Origin: Panopea generosa
Taxonomy: Eukaryota > Mollusca > Bivalvia > Adapedonta > Hiatellidae
Assembly: GCA_029582155.1 (NCBI GenBank)
Contig: CM055907.1
Location: 33,229,983 to 33,293,982 of the forward strand
Direction of reading: 5' to 3'
DNA length: 64,000 bases
The notes below the pieces were generated by a model. The model searched no databases. It was not told where the DNA came from and worked only from the letters and a program-made list of their open reading frames with translations. Positions 51,201 to 63,969 of the stretch are shown here, in pieces (the stretch's first letter is position 1; each line of letters begins with the position of its first letter). The position numbers and the translations under genes were made by a program.

Positions 51201-54200
51201 ACAAGACCGACATTTCAACACAGGAACAAGTTTGTCCTGAAGCAGCTGAAAATGATATAGAAGCTGAAGCATGTTTGAAAAATGAAGAAAACAAGAAAAT
51301 GGTGGATGGTACTGGTCACCTAGAGTGTGAATCAAAGAACACAGAAAAAGACAAAAAACCTTGGCGAAAACTTGAACTCAAGGGCAGTACTGTCCGAGGA
51401 AAACAAAAATTAATAGCTCCAAATCCTCTCCAAGGAAATAGCCAAACTCCAAGAAATATTCAAGGATTTGGAAGTGTGCAACAGCCAACGCATACCATCA
51501 TTATAAACAACCAACATGGGGGGAATAATACAATTATCTTAGGTAATGCTACAGATCAGCAGCTTGCAACTGTGTCTTCAAACAACCATTCTTTCCCTGT
51601 TACCACTTCAACAAACCAGTCTGCTGGAACATCAGTTAGCCAGTCCTTTCCATTATTTTCCACAGGCACATATCAAAACATTGTTTTAGGAATGCAAAAT
51701 AGCTTCATTCAACCACCATCTCAGAATTTCATCTTCGCTAATCCAGCTATAGCTGTTAACCAACCATCGTTTGTTTGGACACCAGTTATCAACCAATCAC
51801 AAATGGATCAACCCAGTTTACCGCCAACTGTTCAAATAATTCCGGCCAATCAGCTTGCAGGGATTGTGCCACAGAAGAGCAAAGTGAACAATGAAACTGA
51901 AGCAGAGCAAACAGATAAACAGACCTCTGTTTTTGGCACATGTACCTCAGAATTAAATGCAGTGAATACAAAAGATAAGCAAATTAGTTCAAAGGTCACT
52001 ACTGAGCTATCCAAACCTGGGGATGCTGAACAAAATGTTGATGATCTACAGCAAAAGGTGAAATGTTATTCAAGATTGAAACAAACTGAATCGAAAAATA
52101 CAGCATATCAAAAGCCACATTCGTTATTAAGAAGGAATAGAAGACATTCCAAACCAAGACTATTTTTGACAAATCTAACAAAATACAAAACAATTGCCCC
52201 AAAAGTGTTCCAAAAACCAAAATTTAAAAAAATGTCCTCAAAATATGCAATATTACTACCTAAAACTGATGTTATTGATTCAGCAAACGTTTCAGAAACA
52301 AATGAAAACAAAGATGAACAACCAGACAGTGGTGTTGCTCTTGCAGTGAAAGATATTATTTTTGAAAGGACATCTGTTGTCAGTGATGAGTTGTTCACAA
52401 AAAATTCAACTGGTGCAGCAAAAATACATAATAAAGGCAACGACAACTTCTCAGAACAGGAACTTGCAGAAAAAATACATAATAAAGGCATTGACAACTT
52501 CTCAGAACAGGAACTTGATACTGAAAATAAAGCAAAAACCTTTTGTGGAAAAAGGAAGGAACGACCTGATCATAAAACATTACCTAAAGGATCAAAGTCA
52601 CAAAATGCAAAGGTTTCAAAATCAATCCAGTTTACTGAGAGAAGTTTAAGAGAAAGAAAGAAGGTGACCATGTATGTTGATGATATGTGTGACTTTGATT
52701 CTGATGTTAGTGGCCATGAAATAATGTCTGAAACTTTAGAATCTGATGCAGAAAGTACCAGTCCTCCCAAGAAAAAGAAAAAGGGTAAATATAGCAAGAC
52801 ATATTACAAAGATGAAGAATGGAAACCATATACCCAGGAATTAGTTTACAACTGTTGCGAGATTGGTGATGTGGAAGAAAACAGCAAAGACAGCATTGAA
52901 AATGAAGAAAAGAGTTATGATGGATGTGATGATTTTGAAAGTGAGAACAGGGAATCAGAAATTCATAATCAAATAAAAGAGCTGCGTCAGATTAAAATTA
53001 AAGAAAGGAAAAAAGAAGCCAAAGAAAATATTAAAATTAAACATGATGTCGAGGCAGATAGAAACCCCCAAAACACTGTATCTCAAAATGGAGGAAAACT
53101 TCCGATGTGTTATGTGAAGTTAGTAAGAAACAGGGAGGCAGATTGTTTAGCAAAGCAGTTAAAGAAGAAAACAAATCCTGATATTGCAGAAGGATATCAA
53201 GGCATATACGTCAATAACCTGAGTGGTTTGAAATCGATCAGCTCTCTAAGATTTGATCCACAGATAAAACAAAATGAGACAGTGGTGCAGCAAAATGTAA
53301 ATGTTGGAAAAGAAAAATGTTTAAAGAATTCTAGTGATGATGAACCAGATTTATCTGTCAAAAAGAGGGGTTGTCCAGAAAGATGTTTCAGAGTGGACGG
53401 TGTTCACACTGATATTTTATTTGGAATTGCTCCAGATAAGGATGAAAAGTATAAAGCTAAATCTGAGTATAAAAGCCATCTTTCAGATCCAACAAGCAGA
53501 AAGCGAAGATTCCCTGAACAACTTTTAAAAGCTGGTAACCCGCCTGCATTAATTTCTAAGTCTGCTATTGAAATTAAAGAAAGACAACAAGAAACAAATG
53601 ATAATGAACTAAACAGGCCACATCAACCTCTGATTATTGTTTCTGAAGTAAGAGGTAATGCAGTTCAACAGCCTGAGGAAATGATTGAACAAGGTAATGC
53701 TGATGGCATATTGAAAGTTAAAAACCAAGTAAAATCGAGACAATGTGTAAAAGCCAATACTGAGACAAAAAATGTAAAAATGGGAAAGAAAGTTTTTACA
53801 AATGTCCATTCAAGTAAAGAACAGATTGATGTAGATTTTGAAGAAACTGAGACCAGCAACTCAGAAAGTACTAATGTGGTATGTAAAAGAAATTTAAGGG
53901 AGAGAAAAAAATTGACAAAGTATACATTTGATGATTATGATATTGAATCAGATGAAAGTGATTTCACAGAAGAAGCACTTGATGAAGAAACGTTCTTTGA
54001 GAGTGGAGGTCTGAAAGAGAAATTCGATATAATACAAAATCATGAATCAAAAGCCATTTTTGAGTGTCAAACTAAAGAAGGTGTACAAACTGAAAAGTTG
54101 GAATCTTCTTCATTGCCTTCTTCAATTTTAATATCAACTCCATCTATTTCTACAAATGTAGGTGTGATATCAAAAATGAATACTTCAGTATTGATGTCCA

Positions 54201-57200
54201 CATCTTCACATCAAGACTTAGTGGTTTCTGCTAGTTGTCAAGTAAGTTCCTATTCAACTTGCCATCTTAAAAATCAACGTCCAGAAACATTTCTTCATCA
54301 AAAACATCAAATCAATTTATTTCCTCAACAGACTACAAACATTGGCAGTCCCCAATCACAGCAAACATATGATCCCAATACACTGACAGGTACAAACATT
54401 AATGGAGAATGTCAGAAGCAAACAATCTTGAAGCAGGCCAATGAACTTGGCAACCAATTTCTAAAACACTCTACTAATATATCCAGAGAAGAGCAAGGAA
54501 TGCCGCCTGGAAACTCAATTTCAAATAAAGTTGATAAATACTGGATACATGAACAAGAGAAAAATGGGAATGAGATAGTGTATCAGCCTATGTTGACCAT
54601 CAAGCAAGAAAATACAACAGATATAAGTACTGAAGAAAAAACAAACATATTATTTCAATTTGATCTTCAAGATTTAGCTGTGAATCACAACAGATCCATT
54701 CATGAGCCAACCCCTGTTCCTGTGTCAGTTGTAAATACTTTAAGCCAACCAAATAATATAAAGAAAGATAATAACATATTACACATAGCTTCATCATTTC
54801 ATACACTTCTCCAAACTCAGGAAAGGGAAAAAGATGAACCGAAAGAAGTAAGCAATTCAAGTATAACAATTCAACAACAACAGCAGAATTTGGGCTTTAA
54901 TCAGAAAAGTATAGAGCAGTATAAAGGATTTTTTCCAAACCCAACTTCTGTGCAAACAGTTCCATCTAAAAATAATAGAACTACAAAAATTTCACACTTT
55001 GATACAAGGATAGTACGATACCCAATTGTTTTTGAACAGCCTGTTTCAAATCATACTGTTCAACAGAAAGCTTATCTGATACCCAAACCCAAAGTGATAC
55101 AAAAGAAACAGGAAGTTGAGCATATTCTTAAGCAGAAAAAACTAGCATCTCAATCTTTAATTTTCATACAGCCTCAAAGCCAACAATCACCAGTGTCCCC
55201 AAATCAAGACCAAAAGCAGACATTGTTGCCAGCACAGTTCATGATTGGCTCACATCAAAGTAATACTCAGCAACAAAACCAAGTAAAAATCCAGTGTCGT
55301 CCTCAAAATACTACAATAAAATCCCTCCTGGAAAAGAAGCAAGCATATGTCCAGTCACACCCTCAGAATGCTACAATAAAATCCCCAGAACATAAGTCGG
55401 GGCAACCTGTTGAATCAATCAATTTAAAACAACTTCAGTTATCCCCTGGATCAACTTCAACAAAATCACAACAGACTTCAGTGAGCATGCAGCCTCCAAT
55501 TTCAGTCCTTTCAAGTATCCACCAGCAAGACCTTATTCAGTCCACTACAGGGTTACTACAGCAGTCAACTACAGGTTCGCTACAGCAGTCCGCTACAGGG
55601 TCGCTACAGCAGACAACTACAGGTTCGCTACAGCAGTCCGCTACAGGGTTACTACAGCAGTCAACTACAGGTTTGCTACAGCAGTCCGCTACAGGGTTAC
55701 TACAGCAGTCAACTACAGGTTCACTACAGCAGTCCGCTACAGGGTCGCTACAGCAGTCAACTACAGGTTCGCTACAGCAGTCCGCTACAGGGTTACTACA
55801 GCAGTCAACTACAGGTTCGCTACAGCAGTCCGCTACAGGGTTACTACAGCAGTCAACTACAGGTTCGCTACAGCAGTCCGCTACAGGGTCGCTACAGCAG
55901 TCCTCTACAGGGTCACTACAGCAGTCCGCTACAGGGTCGCTACAGCAGTCAACTACAGGTTCGCTACAGCAGTCCGCTACAGGGTCGCTACAGCAGTCCG
56001 CTACAGAGTCGCTACAGCAGTCAACTACAGGTTCGCTACAGCAGTCCACTACAGGGTCGCTACAGCAGTCCACTACAGGGTCGCTACAGCAGTCCACTAC
56101 AGGGTCACTACATCAGTCAACTACAGAGTCGTTACAGCAGTCCGCTACAGAGTCGCTACAGCAGTCCACCACAGGGTCACTACATCAGTCAACTACAGAG
56201 TCGCTACAGCAGTCCACTACAGGGTTGCTACAGCAGTCCGCTACAGGGTCGCTACAGCAGTCCGCTTCAGAGTCGATACAGCAGTCCACTACAGGGTCAC
56301 TACACCAGTCAACTACAGGGTCGCTGCAGCAGTCCACTACAGGGTCGCTACAGCAATCAGCTGCAGAACTTTTTCCGACATCAACAAAGTTAAAGACAAT
56401 CAAGCAAGAGATTGTAGAGTCCATTCAACCACAGTCTCAGACAATACCATCGACAGTATCCACTGCAGATGTTCCACTACAGATACTTCAAATTTCTCCA
56501 GGGTTACTTCAGAACAAATGTCAGATATTAGACGCCACTGCCGCTGCAGCAATTAAAGTTCCAAATACAACAACTTCAAACAGTTTAAAGCAGCAAATAG
56601 TGCAATGCAATCCATTGTTGATGCAACAAGTGATTATGTCCCCAGGATCAATGGTCTCTGATCAGAACACACCAATGATTGTTCATCAACCTCAGACCTT
56701 CATTGCTCCGAATTTTTGCCAGCCACTGATACTCGGCTCACAGCCCTTCAACCTACAAGTACAGCAGCCACCACAAGGGTTGCAACTACAAGCACAAGTG
56801 CAGCTACAACAGACTTTAGGGCAGCAACTACAATTACAAGGACAGCAAATCCAACCTCAAAGAACATTGCAATTGTCAATTCAGCAACAACCAAAAGGAC
56901 AACAGTTACAACCGTCAATTCAGCAAAAACGAAACGTACCACATTTACAACCATCAGTACAGCAACATCCACAAGGGCAACAACTTAAACCATCAATTCA
57001 GCAACATCCACAAGGGCAACAACTAAAACCATTAACTCAACAACATCCACAAGGGCAACAGCTACAACCATCAATTCAGCAACATCCACAAGGGCAACAA
57101 CTACAACCATCAATTCAGCAACATCCACAAGGGCAGCATTCATTTCCTCAACAGCAGCCCTTGATTCAGCCCAACTTTGTTCTGCAGCAGCCCCAGACTA

Positions 57201-57293
57201 TAATATCTTCAGGGTGTCCACAACAAGTGTTCTTGTTACCAGGCAATCTAGGTGTAGGTGGTGCTTCTTCAGTTTTTATTGGAAACCCTTCAG
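48263..57293 (+). CDS. Giant-exon multi-C2H2 zinc-finger protein, partial (continues beyond exon)
   Basis: About 3010 codons without a stop. The ATG at 48263 is the first in frame after a TGA and lies in an exon starting at 48027. Fingers: C2HC 296-316, C2H2 603-623, 644-666, 672-693, C2HC 699-719, C2H2 737-758, atypical 771-797. A helical, unrecognised region spans about 850-970. An SV40-type NLS PPKKKKKGK sits at 1501-1509. Two matching basic-acidic modules, SLRERKKVTMY (1461) and NLRERKKLTKY (1877), are followed by acidic stretches. Sumoylation-type sites are IKVE (K487, K517) and IKQE (K2114, K2714). From about residue 1000 it is largely low complexity, Q/S/T-rich, and ends in tandem repeats. 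A nuclear DNA-binding or chromatin regulator is the reasonable inference; the orthologue is not recognised. The ORF runs on to 57346, but CAG|GTAATA at 57293 is probably the true exon end, leaving phase 1. Confidence 0.9.
52418..52515 (+). repeat. In-frame 48-bp tandem duplication in the zinc-finger exon
   Basis: KIHNKGNDNFSEQEL is followed at once by KIHNKGIDNFSEQEL. It is a recent 16-codon duplication with few substitutions. Confidence 0.9.
55553..56368 (+). repeat. 34 copies of an in-frame 24-bp (8-residue) coding repeat
   Basis: The unit is [SL]LQQS[TA]T[GE], coded by TCGCTACAGCAGTCCGCTAC plus ACAGGG-type codons. Thr and Ala versions alternate through the first half, giving a 48-bp higher order. 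The last third has His and Glu variants (SLHQSTTE). There are no frameshifts in 816 bases, and substitutions are often silent or conservative. The opposite strand also stays open and would read DCCSDPV repeats. That is forced by the periodicity and is not evidence for a gene. Confidence 0.97.
56876..57148 (+). repeat. Seven copies of a 39-bp (13-residue) Q/P-rich coding repeat
   Basis: The unit is S-I-Q-Q-H-P-Q-G-Q-Q-L-[QK]-P. The first two copies are divergent (QQQPKG, QQKRNVPH) and the central ones are nearly identical. It lies 150 bases before the probable splice donor. Confidence 0.95.
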
Positions 57294-57699
57294 GTAATAA
57301 TACTCAAATTTTATCTTTTTTTGTCTTAGTCTGCTTAGGAATTTAAATACTACTCCTGGAGTTGAGTTCAGATTCAAATTTAAAGCAAACATTTGTAGTA
57401 AAAAAATAATCTGTTTATCATCAGTAGTTTTTACAAGAGTGATTAATCATTAAGAAATTGCAATCTCTTCTGTTTGCTGCCTTACATAAATATAATCCTA
57501 CTTTATAACAATTATATCCCTGCAAACAAAGTATATATGATTTCTGAGTCTGTTGATCAGTGACATATGGAGTAAACATAATTTTCAGGTAATTGAAACT
57601 TTTCATACATGGTCTGCATCAAGTGCAGATAGCATAACTTACTTAGTAGCTTAACTAGCCAAATTGTATTGATATTGGCCTTTGAATCATACAAAATTG

Positions 57700-58345
57700 T
57701 GTGTTTTTTTATATTTTGTGCACTCTAGCACCTGTTGTTTTAAGCTGATCTTAACCAAACTTGTACAGAAGTTGTATAGTAACCAAAAGTAATGAGAATA
57801 TCTCAAACAACTGCCAAATTTAGTAATATTGAAGTTTCCACCATTGAATTATCCAAAATTGAGTTATCTGAAATTCTCCCCACTCTATCACTTGCAGCTT
57901 TTATTTGATCCTCATTAAACTTACACATTATTTACCTAGGGTATATTATAACCGTCTTTAGCAGGTGTTTGAACTACCCAAATTGGTTCATTACTGTCAG
58001 AGTTATGACCCTTGAGTTGTCAAAACTTGTTTTTTTTTACTTGTTTGCACCCTGGCACTCACAATTTTCATTTAATCTTTACCAAACTTACAGTAGTTAT
58101 AAAACCATATATCAGATAAGTTCTTGAACTGGCCAAAATGGCCAAATTAGATATATATTGGCAGAGTCGTGGTCTGTGAATGGTAAAAAATTGTGCTAGT
58201 TGATAGCACATGTATTTTTTATTTGATTTTCACCAAACTTGCCTCCATATTTGTATAACCATAACATCTGGGAGAAGTTTTTTAAATGGCAAAATTTGAT
58301 AATTAAAGTCAGAATTATATCTCTTGAATCATCAAATACTGTGTA
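57700..58345 (+). repeat. Dispersed diverged repeat (plus orientation)
   Basis: About four diverged units, each with CACTCTAGCACCTG-like, ACCAAACTTACAG, TATAACCATA and GTTCTTGAACTGGCCAAA phrases. It is the same family as 7440-8510, inverted. Confidence 0.6.
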
Positions 58346-59565
58346 TTTTGACATTATATGCACAGGACCAAATTTATATATATCTAATTTAGAATTTAAA
58401 AATTTATAAGTCTGTTGTTAGGCTCTCTTATTTTAAAAAAAATACCTTCTACGGCATTGTCGCCTCTCTTACAGATGAGTTACTCACTAAATTTTCAACT
58501 AAATTGTAAGCTTTTTTCCAATAGCTCTTGTGACAAATTAATACTATAGAGTTAAAACATTTTATATGCCATCTATTTAAGAACTGGTATGGGGCATATA
58601 TTGCTGTGCAGTACTTTATAGTTCAACCTCAGTTGAAGTTGTCCATGCTGAATATTGGACATGTTGTTTATAATGGCATCTTTCTCACATTGCTAGGTGT
58701 TCCTTCAAGCAAACAGTAGCTGTACATTAACTGGGAAACAGATGCTAGGTACACATGTTTACATCTATGTTTTGTATACAGTCTGATTAAATATGTCCTT
58801 TCTAGTCCTATAGATAGGATTTCAGCTGCAATCCATACATATTCTGAAATTTCAACAATAGTTTTCTTTAATATGATATCAATATTCATAAAAAGATAGT
58901 GATAATTTAAATTAAAATGTTCGGTGTGTTTTGTATGCAAGCAAAAAAATTGTTCAAAGATTTTGCTTGGGATAATTGTTTTCACAGTTATTCAGCCAAT
59001 GGGATTATTGTTTTCACAGTCATTCGGCCTTTGAGATAATCCAAGGTTTGTAACTCTGAAGGTTACCAAAGCACATTGGATTTTTTGTCTGCTCCATCAA
59101 TCTTACATGCATATAAAAACAATTTAAGTTTAAATATGCACATTTTATCACAACATTCAGATTGTATAACTTTTCCAAGAATGCTCCTTTCAGATTTGAG
59201 TATTTTCTGCAGGAGATTTGAATTTAATGCTTGTTCTATATGTAGTTGCCATTCATTAAGAGAAACTGCACATTCTTTAAAAAGACATTTTAAAATTTCG
59301 ATTGAGTTATAAAATATTTTTAATTTTGATATTGAAATTTATTTTAAAATTTCTTTAATAACTGTTTCAGGATTGGCATAATATGGACGATGTGTCGCAT
59401 GGCCAAGGAACTAAAAATCACATGAAGAGCAAACTTGGCATGGGATCAATTGACCAAACATTACATGTCTAGTAATAAACGACACATAGTTACATGGACA
59501 ATGATCCAGACATCACATGGACAGACAGTAATAAACACATAGTTAAACAGATAGTTAAACATGTC

Positions 59566-59803
59566 TTAACCCTTTACTTCATATAGACGCCTTTGGACAC
59601 CTCTAATATTGAAAGCATTAATTCACAACGTATCAACAATAAGTCAATAATGTTTATATTAACTGACAGAGTGGAAAACAGTTGCAGGAAGTGTTCAGAT
59701 TGCTCGTTACAAGCAATCTGAACTCTTCCTGCACTGTTTTCAAAGGCCTTCTGTGATTGGTGTGGGAAATCGCATATCTATGGAGTATGGAGTAAAGGGT
59801 TAA
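59566..59803. mobile_element. piggyBac-like MITE (230 bp) with TTAA target duplication and internal hairpin
   Basis: TTAA at 59566-59569 and 59800-59803 flank termini CCCTTTACTTCAT and ATGGAGTAAAGGG. TTAA duplication with CCC...GGG ends is the hallmark of piggyBac elements. Inside, 59674-59741 is a long hairpin (GAAAACAGTTGCAGGAAG and GTTCAGATTGCT pair with the right arm around a 7-base loop). No transposase is encoded, so it would depend on a transposase elsewhere. Confidence 0.88.
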
Positions 59804-60059
59804 TATGTCTGTCATCTATTGTGTAAAATATACTATAGCTTCAGCTCCACTTGTTTGTTTTGTCATCACCACAGTGTCTTAATTTATCATTAAGGTCTGT
59901 AAATGTTCAGTATAAAACTTTTGAGACTCGATGTGTTCCCACAGAGATGGCATCATTAGCTCTGCTACAATATGTCCCTTGACACATCACTAACCATTTT
60001 GGTTAGTTATTGTAGCACGGGGTGGTTAGAGGACTATTTTAATATACTCATTAGTCTTT

Positions 60060-60800
60060 TGTTTCACATTTAGTTCAATAAGTAGGATTGACTTTCCATA
60101 AGGGGCCAGGTAGGGTCAGAAAAGGGTTAAAATCGAAAACTTTCAGTAATCTTCTTCTGTCAAATTTGATCATATTTGATATAAATTAACCCAATGAGTA
60201 GGGTTTAAAGATTGTACAAATCAAGGGGCTAGTATTTATAGGGGTCCTGTATGAAGACTTGAATTTACATAGGAACACTATGGGGAAAACTGAAATTATT
60301 TTTTTTTATCCATTTCTGTTTTTTATATTTAGTTCTGAAGCAGCTTCTAGCCATAACAAATACAATGTTTTTCAATAAGTAGGATTGACTTTCCAGGTAG
60401 GGCCACAAATTGTTAAAATTGAAAGTTTTTAAAAATTTCCTTAGTATGAGTAGGGGGTTTGAAGTTAGTACAAATCTAGGGACTATTATTTATAGTGCAT
60501 TGTGAGAGGACTTTGAGTTTTACATAGTAATACTATGGGAAACTATAAAATTCTATTATATTTTTTTATCTATTTTTGCAAAACAATTATTCAGTTTTTT
60601 CATCTTCTAGTCAAAGCAAATAAGATTTAGTTCAATAAGCAGGATTTAATTTCTATAAGGGGACAGTTAGGGTCACAGAAGGGTTAAAATTGAACATTTT
60701 CAAAAATCATATTTTCTAAACCCTGCCAGTCAAATTTGTTCTTAATTGATACAGATTATCCCTATGATTAAGTGTTCATAATTTGTACATATCAATGGGC
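60060..60800. repeat. Three diverged tandem units of about 260-300 bp
   Basis: TTCAATAAGTAGGATTGACT recurs at about 60074, 60374 and (as TTCAATAAGCAGGATTTAAT) 60634. Each is followed by AGGGTCA/GGGCC and AAAATTGAA phrases and a stretch mentioning TTTATAG and ACTATGGG. Confidence 0.75.
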
Positions 60801-61314
60801 ACTGGGAAGTATGGAAACCCTGTAATTATCCTAATATCAGCAAGGGAGTGAAGATGATCTTGGATATATTGGACCCTGTAAGGTGACCTTTTTTTACTGA
60901 TGAAATATTTCCATTACATAGTATTTTACTTTTTGTTCTGTAAAGGTTTGGTGGCGTTATTTATCCAAAAGGGGTTAAAATGACCCCAAAGAGGATTAAT
61001 ATTGTGAAATTTCAAAAAGTGCAACTATAATCAAGTAGACTATCCTAAGGCCCCATTGGTTCCCTTATTTTACCTCTTATTGGTAAAATAATGAATGTGA
61101 TGAAGAATACAGAAATTTCGCAATAATTCATTGCACCATTATTTAAATTGACCAAATTACAGTAAAGGTATTCTGTGCAAGGTGAATATTCTCTTGTAAA
61201 GATTCCCCTCGTAGAAAAGTATACAGATGCTGAGTAAACAGAAGTGTTGGAAGGATGTCAACTTAAATATGGATGAATTACCATGTGAATATCCACTTTG
61301 CTTTTCGGTGCCAT

Positions 61315-61927
61315 CACAGTTTTTCCTGCAGCCTCATCACCTGTCCTAATACTTGCCAGTTTTTCCTGCAGCCTCATCACCTGTCCTTATTTTGCCAGTT
61401 TTTCCTGCAGCCCCATCACCTGTCCTAATTTTGCCAGTTTTTCCTGCAGCCTCATCACCTGTCCTAATACTTGCCAGTTTTTCCTGCAGCCTCATCACCT
61501 GTCCTAATACTTGCCAGTTTTTCCTGCAGCCTCATCACCTGTCCTAATACTTGCCAGTTTTTCCTGCAGCCTCATCACCTGTCCTAATACTTGCCAGTTT
61601 TTCCTGCAGCCCCATCACCTGTCCTAATTTTGCCAGTTTTTCCTACAGCCTCATCACCTGTCCTAATACTTGCCAGTTTTTCCTGCAGCCTCATCACCTG
61701 TCCTAATACTTGCCAGTTTTTCCTGCAGCCTCATCACCTGTCCTTATTTTGCCAGTTTTTCCTGCAGCCCCAGCACCTGTCCTAATTTTGCCAGTTTTTC
61801 CTGCAGCCTCATCACCTGTCCTAATTTTGCCAGTTTTTCCTGCAGCCTCATCACCTATCCTAATACTTGCCAGTTTTTTATGCAGCCCCATCACCTGTCC
61901 TAATTTTGCCAGTTTTTCCTGCAGCCC
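61315..61927. repeat. 40-bp tandem repeat, about 15 copies, each resembling a splice acceptor
   Basis: The unit is GCCAGTTTTTCCTGCAGCCT, CATCACCTGTCCTAATACTT. The GTTTTTCCTGCAG part is a near-ideal polypyrimidine-AG acceptor, present in almost every unit. ORFs across it in all three frames repeat the same peptide because 40 is not a multiple of 3. Confidence 0.95.
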
Positions 61928-63356
61928 TCTTTATCATTATCATTTGTCTCTCACCGCTTTTTCAAGTGGGAAAGTGATAAGTTACTTGCAGAGATGGGTG
62001 TGTTCGAATACTGGTTAACCGTTCAGGATCCCAGAAAACAGTGGTTAGATTTACTGATTGTCTGTTAGCCCTTGATGGCATTTAAATGATGCTAAATATT
62101 TAGTCAGTCATAAATGGTACTATATAAGAAACAGTCTGGACCATCAGCATGTGATTCATCATTAAGACAGGATGGATTATTTTTAAATTATAGATATATA
62201 GATATTTTAACTCAACTGAGACATTCCATGATGACTTATCGGATCACCAGTTGTGTCCTTCATTTAATTATGTACACTTAACTGGCGTTTTTCATGGTAT
62301 GTTGGCTACACTAACATATAAGTTATATAACCATACAATCTTGCACTAGTACTTGACTTATTACCGTATTTCATTTGGCACAGTCTCTTCTGCTAAAGGT
62401 CAGTGATTTAGAGTCATCTTTGCCATCATGTTGTAACTAATATTATTCTGACTGTAAATATCCCTGTCCCTGCTACATGATTCAATGTTTATGCATTTAC
62501 GCATGCTTATATATAAATAATAATCAATGTAAACATGTGATAGGTTGTACATAATGTGTGGTATTTATTGACAGATGTTTGTTTTAGCTATATTTGTCTG
62601 TTTTTGCTTTTAAAAGCTATTTTGATGACAAAGTAACTACTGGTACCAAGTGTTGATTTTTGTTCTTCAGAATTTTTGTTAAAAAAATGTTTAACTGATT
62701 TTAAACTTTTTTACTTCTAATTGACCATTGGCTCAAACATGCACAGTTGTCAAAAAGGACATTTACAACAAGTGTTTTCCACTTGAAAGACATTTTATTT
62801 AGTGCTAAAGTATGAGTTTGAGGCAGCAAGCTGTGGCTACTTAAATGAAGAATGTTCAATTGATATATATATTTTTGATACATGAAATCAGATTTTAATT
62901 GCCAATATTTTACTGTTAAAGTTTTGCTGATGTTAAGGAATGTGATGACAAATCTCATGTGATTGCTTAATTAAATGATGATGCCCAATGGACCCCAGAC
63001 AGCATGTCATTAATTGAATAGAAATAAGTAGGAAAAAAAATAATGGTTCAAGCTTTATTTAAATGTAAGCACAGTGCCATTATTTTTAGAAAATAAATTT
63101 GGTTAATACATTATTTCCTTCTTGTTTCAGTGTCAAAAAAGCAAGAAATACTGCATTGTCAATAAAGCATCCATTCTTAGTCCAGGGGCATAGACACAAA
63201 TTTGGTATTGGTGCAGCTAAATATTTTACAAAACTTGTAATCAATTCTAAAATGCTGATTTGTTTGAAAATGTATCAACTATGACAAAAGCCATCATTGT
63301 CCGAATTTAAGATAATTATAAAACAAAGAAAAAATGGGAAATTAATTAAAATCATT

Positions 63357-63957
63357 GTAACAAATCCCTCGAAGTGGATCTTTTCATTGTAGCAAATCCC
63401 TCAAAGTGGATCTTTTCATTGTAGCAAATCCCTCAAAGTGGATCTTTTCATTGTACCAAATCCCTCGAAATGGATCTTTTCATTGTAGCAAATCCCTCAA
63501 AGTGGATCTTTTCATTGTACCAAATCCCTCGAAATGGATCTTTTCATTGTAACAAATCCCTCAAAGTGGATCTTTTCATTGTACCAAATCCCTCGAAATG
63601 GATCTTTTCATTGTAACAAATCCCTCAAAGTGGATCTTTTCATTGTAACAAATCCCTCGAAGTGGATCTTTTCATTGTACCAAATCCCTCGAAGTGGATC
63701 TTTTCATTGTAACAAATCCCTCGAAGTGGATCTTTTCATTGTAACAAATCCCTCGAAGTGGATCTTTTCATTGTAACAAATCCTACGAAGTGGATCTTTT
63801 CATTGTACCAAATCCTTCGAAGTGGATCTTTTCATTGTAACAAATCCTTCGAAGTGGATCTTTTCATTGTAACAAATCCCTCGAAGTGGATCTTTTCATT
63901 GTAACAAATCCCTCAAAGCGGATCTTTTCAATGTAACAAATCCTTCGAAGTGGATCT
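63357..63957. repeat. 32-bp tandem repeat, about 19 copies
   Basis: The unit is AACAAATCCCTCGAAGTGGA, TCTTTTCATTGT. Variants (TACCAAATCCC, CTCAAAGTGG, CTTCGAAG) alternate in blocks. The last unit is altered to GGATCTGTTCAGTTTCAG, which forms a potential splice acceptor. Confidence 0.97.
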
Positions 63958-63969
63958 GTTCAGTTTCAG

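Larger units (their letters stand above)
57294..63969 (+). other. Probable intron of the zinc-finger gene
   Basis: It runs from GTAATA at 57294 to a TTTCAG at 63969. It has no coding exon with recognisable domains and holds only repeats (listed separately). Acceptors at 59370 and 63130 are phase-compatible but reach stops after 3 and 11 whole codons respectively. Confidence 0.4.

Noticed and set aside
55537-56424. Antisense cysteine-rich ORFs (DCCSDPV repeats, 186 and 79 codons)
   Set aside because: They are the reverse strand of the 24-bp coding repeat. The openness follows from the 3n periodicity of the sense repeat, and there is no signal peptide or separate gene context.
61298-62018. Plus-strand ORFs with repeated PVFPAASSPVLIL
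   Set aside because: A 40-bp minisatellite read in each frame. No conserved frame and no start context.
63534-63776. 80-codon ORF with FHCNKSLKVDLFIVTNPSKW repeats
   Set aside because: By-product of the 32-bp tandem repeat.
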